A DNA stretch of 64,000 nt from positions 62,001 through 126,000 of the forward strand of contig NZ_JAVDXW010000001.1 of NCBI RefSeq assembly GCF_031458135.1. Direction: 5' to 3'. Below, in pieces: positions 45,384 through 54,297 of this stretch (its first letter is position 1; each line of letters starts with the position of its first letter). The stretch comes from Haloactinomyces albus. GTDB lineage: Bacteria > Actinomycetota > Actinomycetes > Mycobacteriales > Pseudonocardiaceae. The notes beneath the pieces were generated by a model. It was given only the letters and a program-made list of their open reading frames with translations, made no database searches and was not told the DNA's origin. The translations under genes were made by a program, and so were the position numbers.

Positions 45384-45843
45384 GCGGCGATCCCTCCGTC
45401 GGCCGGCGCACCGTTGGTGAACATCCGTCCCGGTCACCTCCCCCTGGCGCGGTGGGCTCCGGCACGGTGATCGCATTCATCACCGGCTGCCGGAGAATCC
45501 CTCGCATGCTGTTTGTGTGTGGCTCGCCTCGAGCACGGTGATCACCGAGCGTGCCCGATATGGGATCGCCACCAGTCTATGGTGTTCATCCCTTGTCGGC
45601 TCGCTGATGAAAGCGAGCCGAACTGTCACGTCATCGTGTGGAACCTGTTCTCCCCGCTGACACTACGGGAGATCGCAGGGGATCCGACACGGCCGAACAG
45701 GCAGTGTTCGCACCGACTCCATGTCGAGAGCCTCCTCTCCGCACTGCTTGACGCAGGCTCACGACATGCAGCAAGCTCGATACTGCCTTCAGTGAGCATC
45801 AGCAACGTTCACGGTTGACCGTTTTCCACCAAGGAGGGTCGTC
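45384..45843. other. Long intergenic region with repeated CGGTGAT half-sites
   Basis: 460 bases without a gene I can support. CGGTGAT-N7-ATCACCG lies at 45465-45485 and CGGTGATCACCG at 45536-45547; both are embedded in the direct repeat GCACGGTGATC (45462 and 45533). They are placed upstream of murT. A hairpin CGGCTCGC-N8-GCGAGCCG follows at 45597-45620. Confidence 0.5.
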
Positions 45844-45945
45844 GTGACGGAAAACCTGATCTTGATACTGCTTTCCGTCGTCGCGCTCGGCGGCATCATG
45901 TGGACGGTGTGGGATATCCACCTGGACCGACGCCGACGTCGGTAG
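45844..45945 (+). CDS. 33-residue single-helix membrane peptide (WDIH type)
   Basis: GTG 45844, six bases after AAGGAGG (45831-45837), gives a 33-residue peptide: a short N-terminus, one membrane helix of about 18 residues, then W-D-I-H and a basic tail LDRRRRR that should face the cytosol. The ending resembles the 41-residue peptide at 61969-62094. Good ribosome site and clear topology argue that it is translated. Confidence 0.6.
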   Translation: MTENLILILLSVVALGGIMWTVWDIHLDRRRRR

Positions 45946-46025
45946 CCGTCGCACCGAGGAAAACCGAGCACAGCGCAAGCCGATCGACACGGGTTTCTCC
46001 TGGTGGCGCCGAGAAAACTCCGGGC

Positions 46026-46892
46026 TCAGCCGCGATCGTTCTGCGGGTCCTCGGTCGTTCCCGGACGCCAGTAGCCCATGAAGGTGACCGCGCGGCGGTC
46101 GAGGCCACGGTCGTCGACCAGATGTCGCCGGGCTGCCTTGACCATGCTCGCCTCTCCGGACACCCACGCGTACACATCGTCGGACGGCAGTGGCATGGAT
46201 CGAAGCTCCTCCAGCAGCGCCGTACCCCGCCGCCTGCCGAGTTCGCACCGGGGAAGCCAGTGGATGTCCAATTCGGCGGAGGTGACCAAGGACTGAGCAT
46301 CGGCGGCTTCCGGAATCTCCACCAACGCGGTCGCTCGTACCCCCGCAGGCAGTGTCTCCAGGATACTGCCGATGGCGGGCAGCGCGGTCTCGTCGCCGAC
46401 GATCAGCGTGTGTCTGCCCAGCATCCCGAGGTCGTATTCGACGCCACCCGCTCGGTCGATGTGCTCGCAGTGCGCGTTCGGCCCGAGAACACCGATGCGG
46501 TCTCCGAGTCGCGCACGTTGAGCAAAAGCCGAACCGGGGCCGGTGTCGCCGTGCACCACGAAGTCGATGTCGAACTCATGGCTCTCCGGGCGGTAGGCAC
46601 GGATCGTGTAGGTCCGGGGCACGGGACGCAGCCGTCGTGGCATGGCTCGGACCGCCCGGATCGTCGGATCCTCCTCCGGCAGACGGGGAGCGTCCTGGCC
46701 CGGTAGCGGAAACAGCAGTTTGCTCCGCTGATCCAGTCCACCGCTGGTCATCCCGGCCAGCTCCGCACCGCCGAAGGTGATGCGGACGAGATTCGGACTC
46801 AATCGCCGCACACCTGTGACCTGGGCGGGAAACACCACATAGGCGGGGACCGTGGTCGCGGTCCCGGGGCGGACCGGTGCGTTCGTGGCCAT
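46026..46892 (-). CDS. Siderophore-interacting protein (FAD ferric reductase)
   Basis: A 288-residue protein of the ViuB/SIP family. The FAD site is PRTYTIRAYRPE, followed by DFVVHGDTGPGSAFAQRA, and the C-terminal AWVSGEASMVKAARRHLVDDRG...GYWRPG. It reduces ferric siderophores in the cytosol to release iron, using NAD(P)H. ATG 46892 has GGAGT before it. A candidate iron box lies 114 bp upstream. Confidence 0.93.
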   Translation of the reverse strand: MATNAPVRPGTATTVPAYVVFPAQVTGVRRLSPNLVRITFGGAELAGMTSGGLDQRSKLLFPLPGQDAPRLPEEDPTIRAVRAMPRRLRPVPRTYTIRAYRPESHEFDIDFVVHGDTGPGSAFAQRARLGDRIGVLGPNAHCEHIDRAGGVEYDLGMLGRHTLIVGDETALPAIGSILETLPAGVRATALVEIPEAADAQSLVTSAELDIHWLPRCELGRRRGTALLEELRSMPLPSDDVYAWVSGEASMVKAARRHLVDDRGLDRRAVTFMGYWRPGTTEDPQNDRG

Positions 46893-47005
46893 CGGCGGAC
46901 TCCGGACGTGCATTACTGGGCATCACAGGAAACCGCCGGGCAGCACTGAATCCGAGAGCATCCGGATGATCCCGACTGCACGTGAAGACCGAGCCACCTC
47001 AGCGG

Positions 47006-47024
47006 TTAACCAAGGCTAGCCTCA
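47006..47024. promoter_or_regulatory. Candidate IdeR/DtxR iron box
   Basis: TTAACCAAGGCTAGCCTCA contains the perfect AGGCTAGCCT palindrome and on the minus strand matches 12 of 19 positions of the IdeR consensus as I remember it. It sits upstream of the siderophore-interacting protein gene, as expected for iron repression. Confidence 0.55.
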
Positions 47025-47064
47025 TCTTTCTGTCTCTGCCGGGTGGGACCTTGCTGGCTGGAGA

Positions 47065-47116
47065 ATTTATTTCGGTCAACACTGATATGATAGTTATCAG
47101 CAAATAATGAAAGCAT
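47065..47116. promoter_or_regulatory. AT-rich 52-bp element, copy B
   Basis: Matches copy A (38692-38743) at 38 of 52 positions in the same orientation, without gaps. It contains CTGATA-N7-TATCAG. Like copy A it lies just past a hairpin that ends the preceding minus-strand gene and upstream of a minus-strand uptake gene. Confidence 0.55.
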
Positions 47117-47125
47117 CGCCATGCA

Positions 47126-47169
47126 CGTGCGGGGTCGGTACCCGACACGTCGGGTACCGACCCCGCACG
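47126..47169 (-). terminator. 20-bp-stem terminator of the ABC operon
   Basis: The 20 bases at 47126-47145 pair perfectly with 47150-47169 over a CACG tetraloop, beginning nine bases past the FtsX-type permease stop. No T-run. Confidence 0.7.
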
Positions 47170-47177
47170 GCTCGAAT

Positions 47178-49613
47178 TCACTCGGTATGCAGACCGTCCG
47201 GATGCATGGCCCGGCGCAGGGCGGGCATGGTCAGCGCGGTGACCACCAGCAATGACAGTGCCGCAATCGCCACCAAGCCCAGTATGCCCAACGGGTCGAA
47301 GGTGAGCTCGTCCATTCCGGTCACTATCACCACGAGTACACCCAGTGCCAAGCCGACCAGAACGGCCAGCACCACGGCGACCAGCATCGGTACGGCGTTC
47401 TGCAGGAAGGCCGACCACCCCAGTGTTCGGCGGCGGGTGCCGACCGCGGCGAGCACGGCCGTCTGCCTGCGTCGTTCCTGGATCTGTTCGGCCGCCGTCA
47501 CGAACAGGCTGCATCCGATGAGCGCGAAGGTGACCAGTGCACCGAGCAGCAGGCCGTAACGGATCATCGCGTAGAGATTGGTGGCAATCGCGGAGTCGGG
47601 AGTGAGCCGGTACGCCGAACTGAAATCCAGGTACTCCGCGGCAACATTACGCACCCGTTCGATGGCTTCCTGAGGTGCCGAGGCCGCGAAATCGAGCCCC
47701 ACCTGCACGCTGCGCGCCCACCACGGGATTCCCTCGGCGGCCTGCGGGGTCAGCACCAGGCCGGACAGGGATACGGGACCAATTATTTCCCCGCTCTGCG
47801 GGAGTCGCCGGAATTCCTGCGGTGCCTGCCAGATGGCCGACTCGGTGGCGCGATCCTGCGAACCCCTGGGATCGTAGTGGCCGGCCGCGATCGACAACCG
47901 TTCGCCGGCACGCACCGGTTCCTGCGATGATCGCGACTTCGGTGCCTGTTGCGAATCCTGCGGAGATTCCCGGAAGGCCTCGCCGTTGCGGCACCGGGTG
48001 ATATCGCGCAAATCCCTCAGCGTGGCGCAGTCGGCGATCGTCGCCCGGACCTGGTGCGTTGTGCGATAGGTATTCGCAGAATCCGTATTCCCGAGCAGCG
48101 CGGTGGCGAAACCCTCGACGTCGCGCGTCGACGGGAGGCCCGCCAGAGCACCGATCAGCCCTTCCAAGCTCCGCTCGGGTCCCGCCAGACTCCCCCTGAC
48201 GGAGACCCCGTGCCATTTCTCGAGCACGGGAGCATTCGGCTCCGAGGTGGAATCGGTGTACTCGGTCGCGGCGGTGGCCATGACCGTCTGCAGTCCGATG
48301 ATTCCGGTCATGACCACGGCGATCGCACTGACCGAACGTGCGGCGGTGCCGCTGCTGAGCTGCAGCCGCCGCAGCGCGAGCTGCCACGGCAGCGACTTCG
48401 CATGCACCCGGTGCACGACACGCTCGACACCCCAGGGCAGGATCAGCGGCACGCCGATGAGCAGCAGCACGATCGAGCCCAGGAAGGGAATCTGGAGTTC
48501 GCTGGCGCTTCCCGAATCGGTCCCGACGAAGAGCAGACCGAGGATTCCCAGGGCCATCGGCATCAGCCGCCAGACCATCCTGCGCTTTCGCGGCGTGACC
48601 TGACGCATCACTCCCAGCGGTTCGATGATCGTGTTCCGCATGGCCGCCTGGGCGGTGGCCACCGCGATGACCGGGATGGCCAGTGTCACCAGCAGCACCG
48701 CCCACCAGTCGGGGTGGATGTCGGAGGCGAACACGGAGAATCCGATGATCGACAGGTGCCCTGCCAGTTGCCGTCCGGCGAGGAAGAACAACCACCCGAC
48801 CAGCACTCCGAGCATCGCACCCACGAGCGCCTCACCGGAGGCAATACGGCGGATCTGGTTGCCGTCGGCGCCGACCAGTCGCAAAGCGGCCAGTCGACGT
48901 GACCGGGCGGCCTCGGCCAGCCGGGTGGTGCTGGCCACGAACACGACCACGGGCACCAGCAGCGCGGTCACGCCGAACGCCAGCACGACCCACAGGTCCG
49001 GCGGCAAACTCGTCGTATTGTCCGACCGATTCCGCACGGAATCCGGATAGACAGCGGCCACGCTTGTACCCGTTGCCGACAGGTCCGTGGCTCCGGTGTA
49101 GTAGAGCAACTCGTCGGGGCTGACCAGCCCTTCCTCGTCGATCACACCGGTGATCTCACCGGGCAGTCGCGGCCGCAACAGTTCCCCGCCCGGGCTTTGC
49201 AACAGGTCCTGCAGTGCGGGCGAGACCACCATCTCACCCGGTCCGGGGAATCGTTCCACTCCCTGTGGAACCGGCGCGTCCGGAGCCTGCGGCTGCAACG
49301 CCCGACCGGTAATGTGTTCACCACGAAACGTCGTGCCCCGCAGCGCAGTCAGCAACACGGGATCCTGGTTGGGCACGGTGCGGTAGATCCCGCCCAAGCG
49401 GGCTTCCTGGACCTCCTCGCGGGCCTGCCACATGTTCGGCACCGAGGAGGCCAGCAGCAGTACCGCCACGCCCAGGCCCGTCCCGATCGCGGCCAGGATC
49501 AGCCGCCCCCAGGGGGTCCGGTTGCCCCCGACAGCCAATCGAACCCCGAGCCGGAAGTCGCTGATCCGGGTGCGCAGGGCCCGGAAGTTCGGGGGCTTGT
49601 CGTGCTTGCTCAT
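47178..49613 (-). CDS. FtsX/MacB-like ABC permease
   Basis: An 811-residue permease: an N-terminal helix (about 38-60), a large extracytoplasmic domain, then groups of helices near 205-330, 345-430 and 690-800 with FtsX-type sequences (TTRLAEAARSRRLAALRLVGADGNQIRRI; QERRRQTAVLAAVGTRRRTLGWSAFLQN). Such permeases drive export or mechanotransmission, often of antibiotics or peptides. ATG 49613 overlaps the ATPase stop. Confidence 0.88.
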   Translation of the reverse strand: MSKHDKPPNFRALRTRISDFRLGVRLAVGGNRTPWGRLILAAIGTGLGVAVLLLASSVPNMWQAREEVQEARLGGIYRTVPNQDPVLLTALRGTTFRGEHITGRALQPQAPDAPVPQGVERFPGPGEMVVSPALQDLLQSPGGELLRPRLPGEITGVIDEEGLVSPDELLYYTGATDLSATGTSVAAVYPDSVRNRSDNTTSLPPDLWVVLAFGVTALLVPVVVFVASTTRLAEAARSRRLAALRLVGADGNQIRRIASGEALVGAMLGVLVGWLFFLAGRQLAGHLSIIGFSVFASDIHPDWWAVLLVTLAIPVIAVATAQAAMRNTIIEPLGVMRQVTPRKRRMVWRLMPMALGILGLLFVGTDSGSASELQIPFLGSIVLLLIGVPLILPWGVERVVHRVHAKSLPWQLALRRLQLSSGTAARSVSAIAVVMTGIIGLQTVMATAATEYTDSTSEPNAPVLEKWHGVSVRGSLAGPERSLEGLIGALAGLPSTRDVEGFATALLGNTDSANTYRTTHQVRATIADCATLRDLRDITRCRNGEAFRESPQDSQQAPKSRSSQEPVRAGERLSIAAGHYDPRGSQDRATESAIWQAPQEFRRLPQSGEIIGPVSLSGLVLTPQAAEGIPWWARSVQVGLDFAASAPQEAIERVRNVAAEYLDFSSAYRLTPDSAIATNLYAMIRYGLLLGALVTFALIGCSLFVTAAEQIQERRRQTAVLAAVGTRRRTLGWSAFLQNAVPMLVAVVLAVLVGLALGVLVVIVTGMDELTFDPLGILGLVAIAALSLLVVTALTMPALRRAMHPDGLHTE

Positions 49614-50326
49614 CGGGCCGGCTCCTGCTCCTGCTGCGTACTTCCGTCCCGGATCACGACCTCGCGGTCGGCATAGGCGGCCACCCGAGCTTCGTGGGTC
49701 ACCAGCACCACGGCCGTGTTCGACTCCTCGGCCACATCGGACAGCAGGGTCATCACCTGCTCACCGGCCAGGGAGTCCAGAGCCCCGGTCGGTTCGTCGG
49801 CGAAGACGACGACCGGGTCGGCCACCAGCGCCCTGGCCACGGCGGTGCGCTGTCCCTGCCCACCGGAGATCTCCCCGGGACGGTGATCGGCGATCGCGGT
49901 CACCTCGAGCCGCTCCAGCCAGTGCGCGGCCCGCCGCCGTGCCTCCTTGTGACGCACACCCGCCAGCCGCAACGGCAGGGCGACATTTTCGGCCACGGTC
50001 AGTTCCGGGACCAGTTGGCCGAACTGGAACACGAAACCGAAGTCGGTGCGGCGCAGCGCGCTGCGCTGTTCGTCGGACAGGGCCGTGATGTCGCGGCCGC
50101 CGTAGTGCACCCGGCCGTGTTCCGGCGCGAGGATGCCCGCCAGGCAGTGCAACAGCGTCGACTTGCCCGAGCCGGACGATCCTGTCACGGCCACTGTCTC
50201 CCCGGCACCGATGGACAGGCCCGCCCCCCGCAATGCCGGTGTCGGGCCGAAGGACAGGTACAGGTCCGAACCGGCCAGTACCGGTTCGGCGCCCTCCCGG
50301 TGATCGGGTGGTGCGTCCATGGTCAT
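49610..50326 (-). CDS. ABC transporter ATPase, MacB/LolD type
   Basis: A 238-residue ATPase with Walker A TGSSGSGKST, signature ISGGQGQRTAVARALV and Walker B VVVFADEPTGALDS. It powers the FtsX-type permease it overlaps. ATG 50326 (MTMDAPPDHREG) is preceded by AAGGAG and overlaps the PadR stop by four bases, so all three genes are one translational unit. Confidence 0.92.
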   Translation of the reverse strand: MTMDAPPDHREGAEPVLAGSDLYLSFGPTPALRGAGLSIGAGETVAVTGSSGSGKSTLLHCLAGILAPEHGRVHYGGRDITALSDEQRSALRRTDFGFVFQFGQLVPELTVAENVALPLRLAGVRHKEARRRAAHWLERLEVTAIADHRPGEISGGQGQRTAVARALVADPVVVFADEPTGALDSLAGEQVMTLLSDVAEESNTAVVLVTHEARVAAYADREVVIRDGSTQQEQEPAR

Positions 50327-50847
50327 GGAGCGATCTCCTTGGTGAGTTGTTCGAGGCGGCTCACGGCCAGTTCGAGCCACCGCAGGTCGGCTTCCAGGTG
50401 AAACAGCGAAAAGTCGTGCACGAGCTGGGCCGTCGGGTCGGCTTTCGACTTGCGGCGCGTCAGATCACGCATCACCTCCATGTGCGCTTGGCGCTGGGCG
50501 TCGAGCACATCGTGGGCGTCCCGACCGGACAACACCGCCAGCACGACCTTGGTGAACAGGGTGTTGTGCAGGTCGGCAATCGGCTTCTCCGGTGTGGACA
50601 GCCACCGTTCGAGCGTGTCCACGCCCGCATCGGTGATCGAGTACCGCTTACGTTCCGGCCCCTCGCCGGACTCGACGCCGTCCACGGCAACCAGCTCGTC
50701 CCGCAGCAGTCGCGACAGGGTCGAGTAGACCTGCCCGTATGCCAGGGAACGGTTCTGGCCGAAGCGTTCGTCGTAGGCCCGCTTGAGGTCGTAACCGTGC
50801 CGCGAGCCGCCTTCCAGGAGCCCGAGCAAGGTGAGACCGATCGACAT
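50323..50847 (-). CDS. PadR family transcriptional regulator
   Basis: A 174-residue protein: winged helix LTLLGLLEGGSRHGYDLKRAYDERFGQ...GQVYSTLSRLLRDELV and a helical C-terminal dimer domain (PadR/Vir type). ATG 50847 (MSIGLTLLG) is the family start. As first gene of the ABC operon it probably represses it until a drug or ligand binds. Confidence 0.92.
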   Translation of the reverse strand: MSIGLTLLGLLEGGSRHGYDLKRAYDERFGQNRSLAYGQVYSTLSRLLRDELVAVDGVESGEGPERKRYSITDAGVDTLERWLSTPEKPIADLHNTLFTKVVLAVLSGRDAHDVLDAQRQAHMEVMRDLTRRKSKADPTAQLVHDFSLFHLEADLRWLELAVSRLEQLTKEIAP

Positions 50848-50855
50848 GGGGAGAA

Positions 50856-50908
50856 CTATACACACGGTTTATACGCGCCATCTATACACCCGGTTCATAG
50901 ATGGCGCG
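50856..50908. promoter_or_regulatory. PadR operator region: direct and inverted repeats
   Basis: CTATACACACGGTTTATA (50856-50873) is repeated as CTATACACCCGGTTCATA (50882-50899), 26 bp on. In addition 50874-50885 and 50897-50908 form a perfect 12-bp inverted repeat (CGCGCCATCTAT) with an 11-bp spacer. All lie within 60 bp of the PadR start. Confidence 0.65.
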
Positions 50909-51275
50909 CACGGCGTAGCCGATACTTCGGCCGGGGATTTACCAGGGATTTCAAGGCGAGAGAACGCATGCTCGGCGATGGACCGACACCGGCACTCCCT
51001 CGGCGCTACGAAGGCGGCGTGCCCATGGAAAAATCGCGCTCGCCCGCGACGACTACGATCACGCCCGGTACCGGGGGACATCAGTGTCGATCACACCGAG
51101 GCGACGGGAGTTGCTCCTTGCACAAGACCGATCCCGGCCGGAGCAACGAGAACGCAGCGAGGAAACCCGCCCGCCTCGGAATGCGGAGAGCCACCGATAC
51201 GGGGCCACGGCCGAGGATCCTCACCATACCGGCAGGCCGTACCCTGGCGCGTAAGCTTTCCTGTTCTGCGATGCG
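50909..51275. other. Intergenic region before the antiporter
   Basis: No gene seen in these 367 bases. An inverted repeat GTTGCTCC (51110-51117)/GGAGCAAC (51140-51147) lies in the probable leader of the antiporter gene. I checked by eye for a c-di-AMP riboswitch and could not recognise one. Confidence 0.4.
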
Positions 51276-52772
51276 ATGAACTTACAGCAGCTGTACCTGG
51301 CGCTGCTGGTGGGCGGCCTCGTCCTGCTGGCCAGCATCATCGCCACGCGCTTTGCCTCCCGCATCGGACTCCCCAGCCTGCTGGTGTTCCTGATGGTCGG
51401 TATCGCTCTCGGCGAGGACGGCCTGGGCGTGGATTTCGACGATGCCCAGATCGCTCAGAACCTCGGTACGGCGGCCCTGGCAATCATCCTGATCGAAGGT
51501 GGGCTGACCACCAAGTGGTCCGATGTGCGCAGGCTGCTGGCCCCTGCCGGGGTATTGGCCACCGTCGGCGTCGGCGCCAGTACGGTGATCACCGCCGCGG
51601 GCGCGCATCTCCTGCTGGGCCTGGACTGGCAGCTGTCCCTGCTGCTCGGCGCGATCGTCTCCTCCACCGACGCCGCTGCCGTGTTCTCCGTCCTGCGGGT
51701 GTTGCCGCTGCCCCGGCGGGTGGCCGGTCTGCTGGAAGCGGAATCCGGCTTCAACGATGCCCCGACCGTGATCCTGGTCCTGCTGTTCAGCACCACCCCA
51801 TTGCAGCTGGAGCCGTGGAGCATCGCCGGTGACCTGCTCTACCAGCTTTCCCTCGGTGCAGCGCTCGGGCTCGCCCTCGGCTGGCTCGGCGCCAAGGCGC
51901 TGCCCCGCATCGCGCTTCCCGCCTCCGGTCTGTATCCCCTGGTCGTCTTCGGACTCGGCATCGTGGCCTTCGCCGCCGCCGGTGCGGCCCAGGCCAGTGG
52001 CTTCATCGCCGCCTACCTCACCGGAGTGGTGCTGGCCAACGCCGGACTGCCGCACCGCTCCGCCACACGGTCCTTCGCCGAGGGGCTGGGCTGGCTCGCC
52101 CAGATCGGTCTGTTCGTCCTGCTGGGCCTGCTGGTCACCCCCAGCGAACTGCATCACGAGCTGCTGCCCGCACTGGCCGTGGGACTGGTGCTGCTGCTGT
52201 TGGCCAGGCCCATCTCGGTGCTGGCTTCCGTGGCCGGGTTCAGGGTGCCGTGGCGGGAGCAGGCCTTCCTGTCGTGGGCCGGTTTGCGGGGAGCAGTGCC
52301 GATCGTGCTGGCCACCTTCCCCGTCGTACAGGGCGTCCCCGGCAGCGACCGCCTGGTGGACATCGTCTTCGTCCTGGTCACGGTCTTCACGCTGGTGCAG
52401 GGGCCGAGCCTGCGCCCGTTGGCGCGCAGACTGGGGCTGATCCCCGCCGAAGCCACCCGTGAACTCCAGGTGGAATCCGCACCCCTGGATTTCCTCGGGG
52501 CCGAGCTGCTGACGATCACGATTCCCTCCGGGTCCCTGCTGCACTACGTGACCATCGTCGAACTCCGGCTGCCCGACCCCAGCGTCATCACCCTGACCAT
52601 CCGCAAGGGACATACATTCGTGCCCCAGCCCGACACCTGGCTGGAGTCCGGCGATGAACTGCTCATCGTCACCACCAGCACGCAACGCGAGGCCACCGAA
52701 CGCCGACTGCGCGCGGTCAGCCGCCGCGGCAAGCTCGCACACTGGTTCGGCGAATACGGCGGTCCCGACTGA
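51276..52772 (+). CDS. Potassium/cation:proton antiporter, CvrA/NhaP2-like
   Basis: A 498-residue CPA1-type antiporter with about 12 helices (1-385), IVSSTDAAAVFSVLR and LLEAESGFNDAPTVIL carrying the ion-binding Asp residues. A C-terminal RCK_C/TrkA-C-like domain (about 405-485; LLTITIPSGSLLHYVTIVELRLPDPSVITLTIRKG...LESGDELLIVTT) suggests nucleotide or c-di-AMP gating, as known for CpaA-type relatives. It exports K+ or Na+ for protons. Confidence 0.9.
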   Translation: MNLQQLYLALLVGGLVLLASIIATRFASRIGLPSLLVFLMVGIALGEDGLGVDFDDAQIAQNLGTAALAIILIEGGLTTKWSDVRRLLAPAGVLATVGVGASTVITAAGAHLLLGLDWQLSLLLGAIVSSTDAAAVFSVLRVLPLPRRVAGLLEAESGFNDAPTVILVLLFSTTPLQLEPWSIAGDLLYQLSLGAALGLALGWLGAKALPRIALPASGLYPLVVFGLGIVAFAAAGAAQASGFIAAYLTGVVLANAGLPHRSATRSFAEGLGWLAQIGLFVLLGLLVTPSELHHELLPALAVGLVLLLLARPISVLASVAGFRVPWREQAFLSWAGLRGAVPIVLATFPVVQGVPGSDRLVDIVFVLVTVFTLVQGPSLRPLARRLGLIPAEATRELQVESAPLDFLGAELLTITIPSGSLLHYVTIVELRLPDPSVITLTIRKGHTFVPQPDTWLESGDELLIVTTSTQREATERRLRAVSRRGKLAHWFGEYGGPD

Positions 52773-52868
52773 GCACGGCCGGAACGGCTCGTCGCAGCAC
52801 CGGTGTTTGTGCCGACGTTGCGCCGGGGATCTCTATACGGGCGTCGTAGATCGCGATGAGGGTGAAGC

Positions 52869-54230
52869 ATGGACGAGTCGCAGCACAGCCACAGCGCTAC
52901 GGGCACGCTCGCTCGCGCCTCGATGGCGGATGCGGTGCGATTCACCGGAAAGGTCGTGCTCCCGATGCTTGCCGGTGGACTCATCGCACGCCGTCCGAGG
53001 GCGATGGCCGCGATCGAGCGATGGCAACTGGATCGCACGGCGGTGGCAGCACTGCAACGGCTGCGGCGACGCTACGGTCCCGGACCACTTCGGCTGCGGG
53101 TCGCGGGCCGCTCGCTGGTCCTGCTCCTGGCGCCGGCGGACGTGCAGCACGTCCTTGCCGAGTCCCCGGAGCCGTTCACCCCGGCCAGCCGCGAGAAAGT
53201 GGGCGCACTCGCGCACTTCCAGCCGCACGGCCTCCTCATCTCCCGGGGAAACGTACGCACGCAGCGGCGGCACTTCAACGAGACCGTGCTGGAGGCCGAC
53301 CGGCCGCTGCACCGGCTCTCGGAATCCGTACTGGCCAAAACCCGTGCGGAGTTCGGCCTTGTGTCCGAGGACGCGGGCTCGGCGGGACATCTGGACTGGG
53401 AGATGTTCAGCACCGGCTGGTGGCGCACGATCCGGCGTATCACTCTCGGCGACGGCGCACGTGACGCCGAGAACGTCACCGACCTGCTCGGCAGCATTCG
53501 TGCCGATGCCAACTGGGCTTATCTCCGAGCAGCACGCACGGGGCTGCGGCACCGTTTCCTGCGCGAACTCCGCACCCACATCGACGCCGCGGAGTCGGAC
53601 AGTCTGGCCGCACTGCTCCGCGAGACGCCGGCGGAGCAGGGGGTGGACCGACACGGCCAGGTGCCGCACTGGCTGTTCGCCTTCGACGCGGCGGCGATCG
53701 TGGCCTTTCGAGCGCTGGCCCTGCTGGCCACCCATCCGCAGCAAGCCCGGCAGGCCCGTGCGGAACTGGCCGGGCTCGACCTGTCCCGACCGCAGGAGCT
53801 GCCCTATCTCCGGGCCTGCCTTCTCGAATCGGTACGGCTGTGGCCGACCACGCCCGCGGTGCTGCGACAGAACATCACGGCAATACCGTGGCACGGCCGG
53901 ATGATCCCGTCCGGGACCTCGTTCCTCGTGTTCACGCCGTTCTTCCACCGCGACCGGCAGACCGTGCCCCACGCCCACGAGTTCGCCCCGGACATCTGGC
54001 TGGACGGCCGTGCCGCCGACCACCCCGCCCTGGTGCCCTTCAGTGACGGAGCAGCCCGGTGCCCGGGGCGGAACCTGGTGCTGTTCGTGGCCGGCACCGT
54101 GCTGGCCACCCTGCTGCAGCGACACCGGTTCCACCTTCGCGCACCGGCACGTCTCGATGCCGACCACCCGCTGCCGTTCTCGCTGAACAACTACGGTCTC
54201 GACTTCGCGGTCGAACCGATACCGCGCTGA
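52869..54230 (+). CDS. Atypical cytochrome P450 lacking the I-helix acid-Thr pair
   Basis: A 453-residue P450 with the E320-x-x-R323 pair and haem loop PFSDGAARCPGRN (C398). The I-helix, normally A-G-x-[DE]-T, reads A-F-D-A-A-A (271-276): neither the acid-alcohol pair nor its Thr is present. Oxygen activation by the usual proton relay is thus doubtful; peroxide-driven or non-oxygenase chemistry is possible. Convergent with the DUF2254 gene. Substrate unknown. Confidence 0.87.
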   Translation: MDESQHSHSATGTLARASMADAVRFTGKVVLPMLAGGLIARRPRAMAAIERWQLDRTAVAALQRLRRRYGPGPLRLRVAGRSLVLLLAPADVQHVLAESPEPFTPASREKVGALAHFQPHGLLISRGNVRTQRRHFNETVLEADRPLHRLSESVLAKTRAEFGLVSEDAGSAGHLDWEMFSTGWWRTIRRITLGDGARDAENVTDLLGSIRADANWAYLRAARTGLRHRFLRELRTHIDAAESDSLAALLRETPAEQGVDRHGQVPHWLFAFDAAAIVAFRALALLATHPQQARQARAELAGLDLSRPQELPYLRACLLESVRLWPTTPAVLRQNITAIPWHGRMIPSGTSFLVFTPFFHRDRQTVPHAHEFAPDIWLDGRAADHPALVPFSDGAARCPGRNLVLFVAGTVLATLLQRHRFHLRAPARLDADHPLPFSLNNYGLDFAVEPIPR

Positions 54231-54297
54231 GCGGCGGTCGGTGCGAGCGCCGGTAACTCCCTCGCCCTCTGCACCACGACCAACCGGCCGGACACGC

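Noticed and set aside
45513-45818. Possible 101-residue plus-strand protein in the murT upstream region
   Set aside because: No ribosome site and no recognisable protein pattern, and it overlaps the inverted-repeat sites and the hairpin at 45597-45620.
50909-51275. Possible c-di-AMP (ydaO) riboswitch before the antiporter
   Set aside because: GC-rich leader with one inverted repeat, but the conserved ydaO strands could not be found by eye.
52833-52849. CTATAC...CGTAG before the P450 gene, resembling the PadR-region repeats
   Set aside because: Only the outer bases agree and the length differs; likely chance or promoter -10 similarity.
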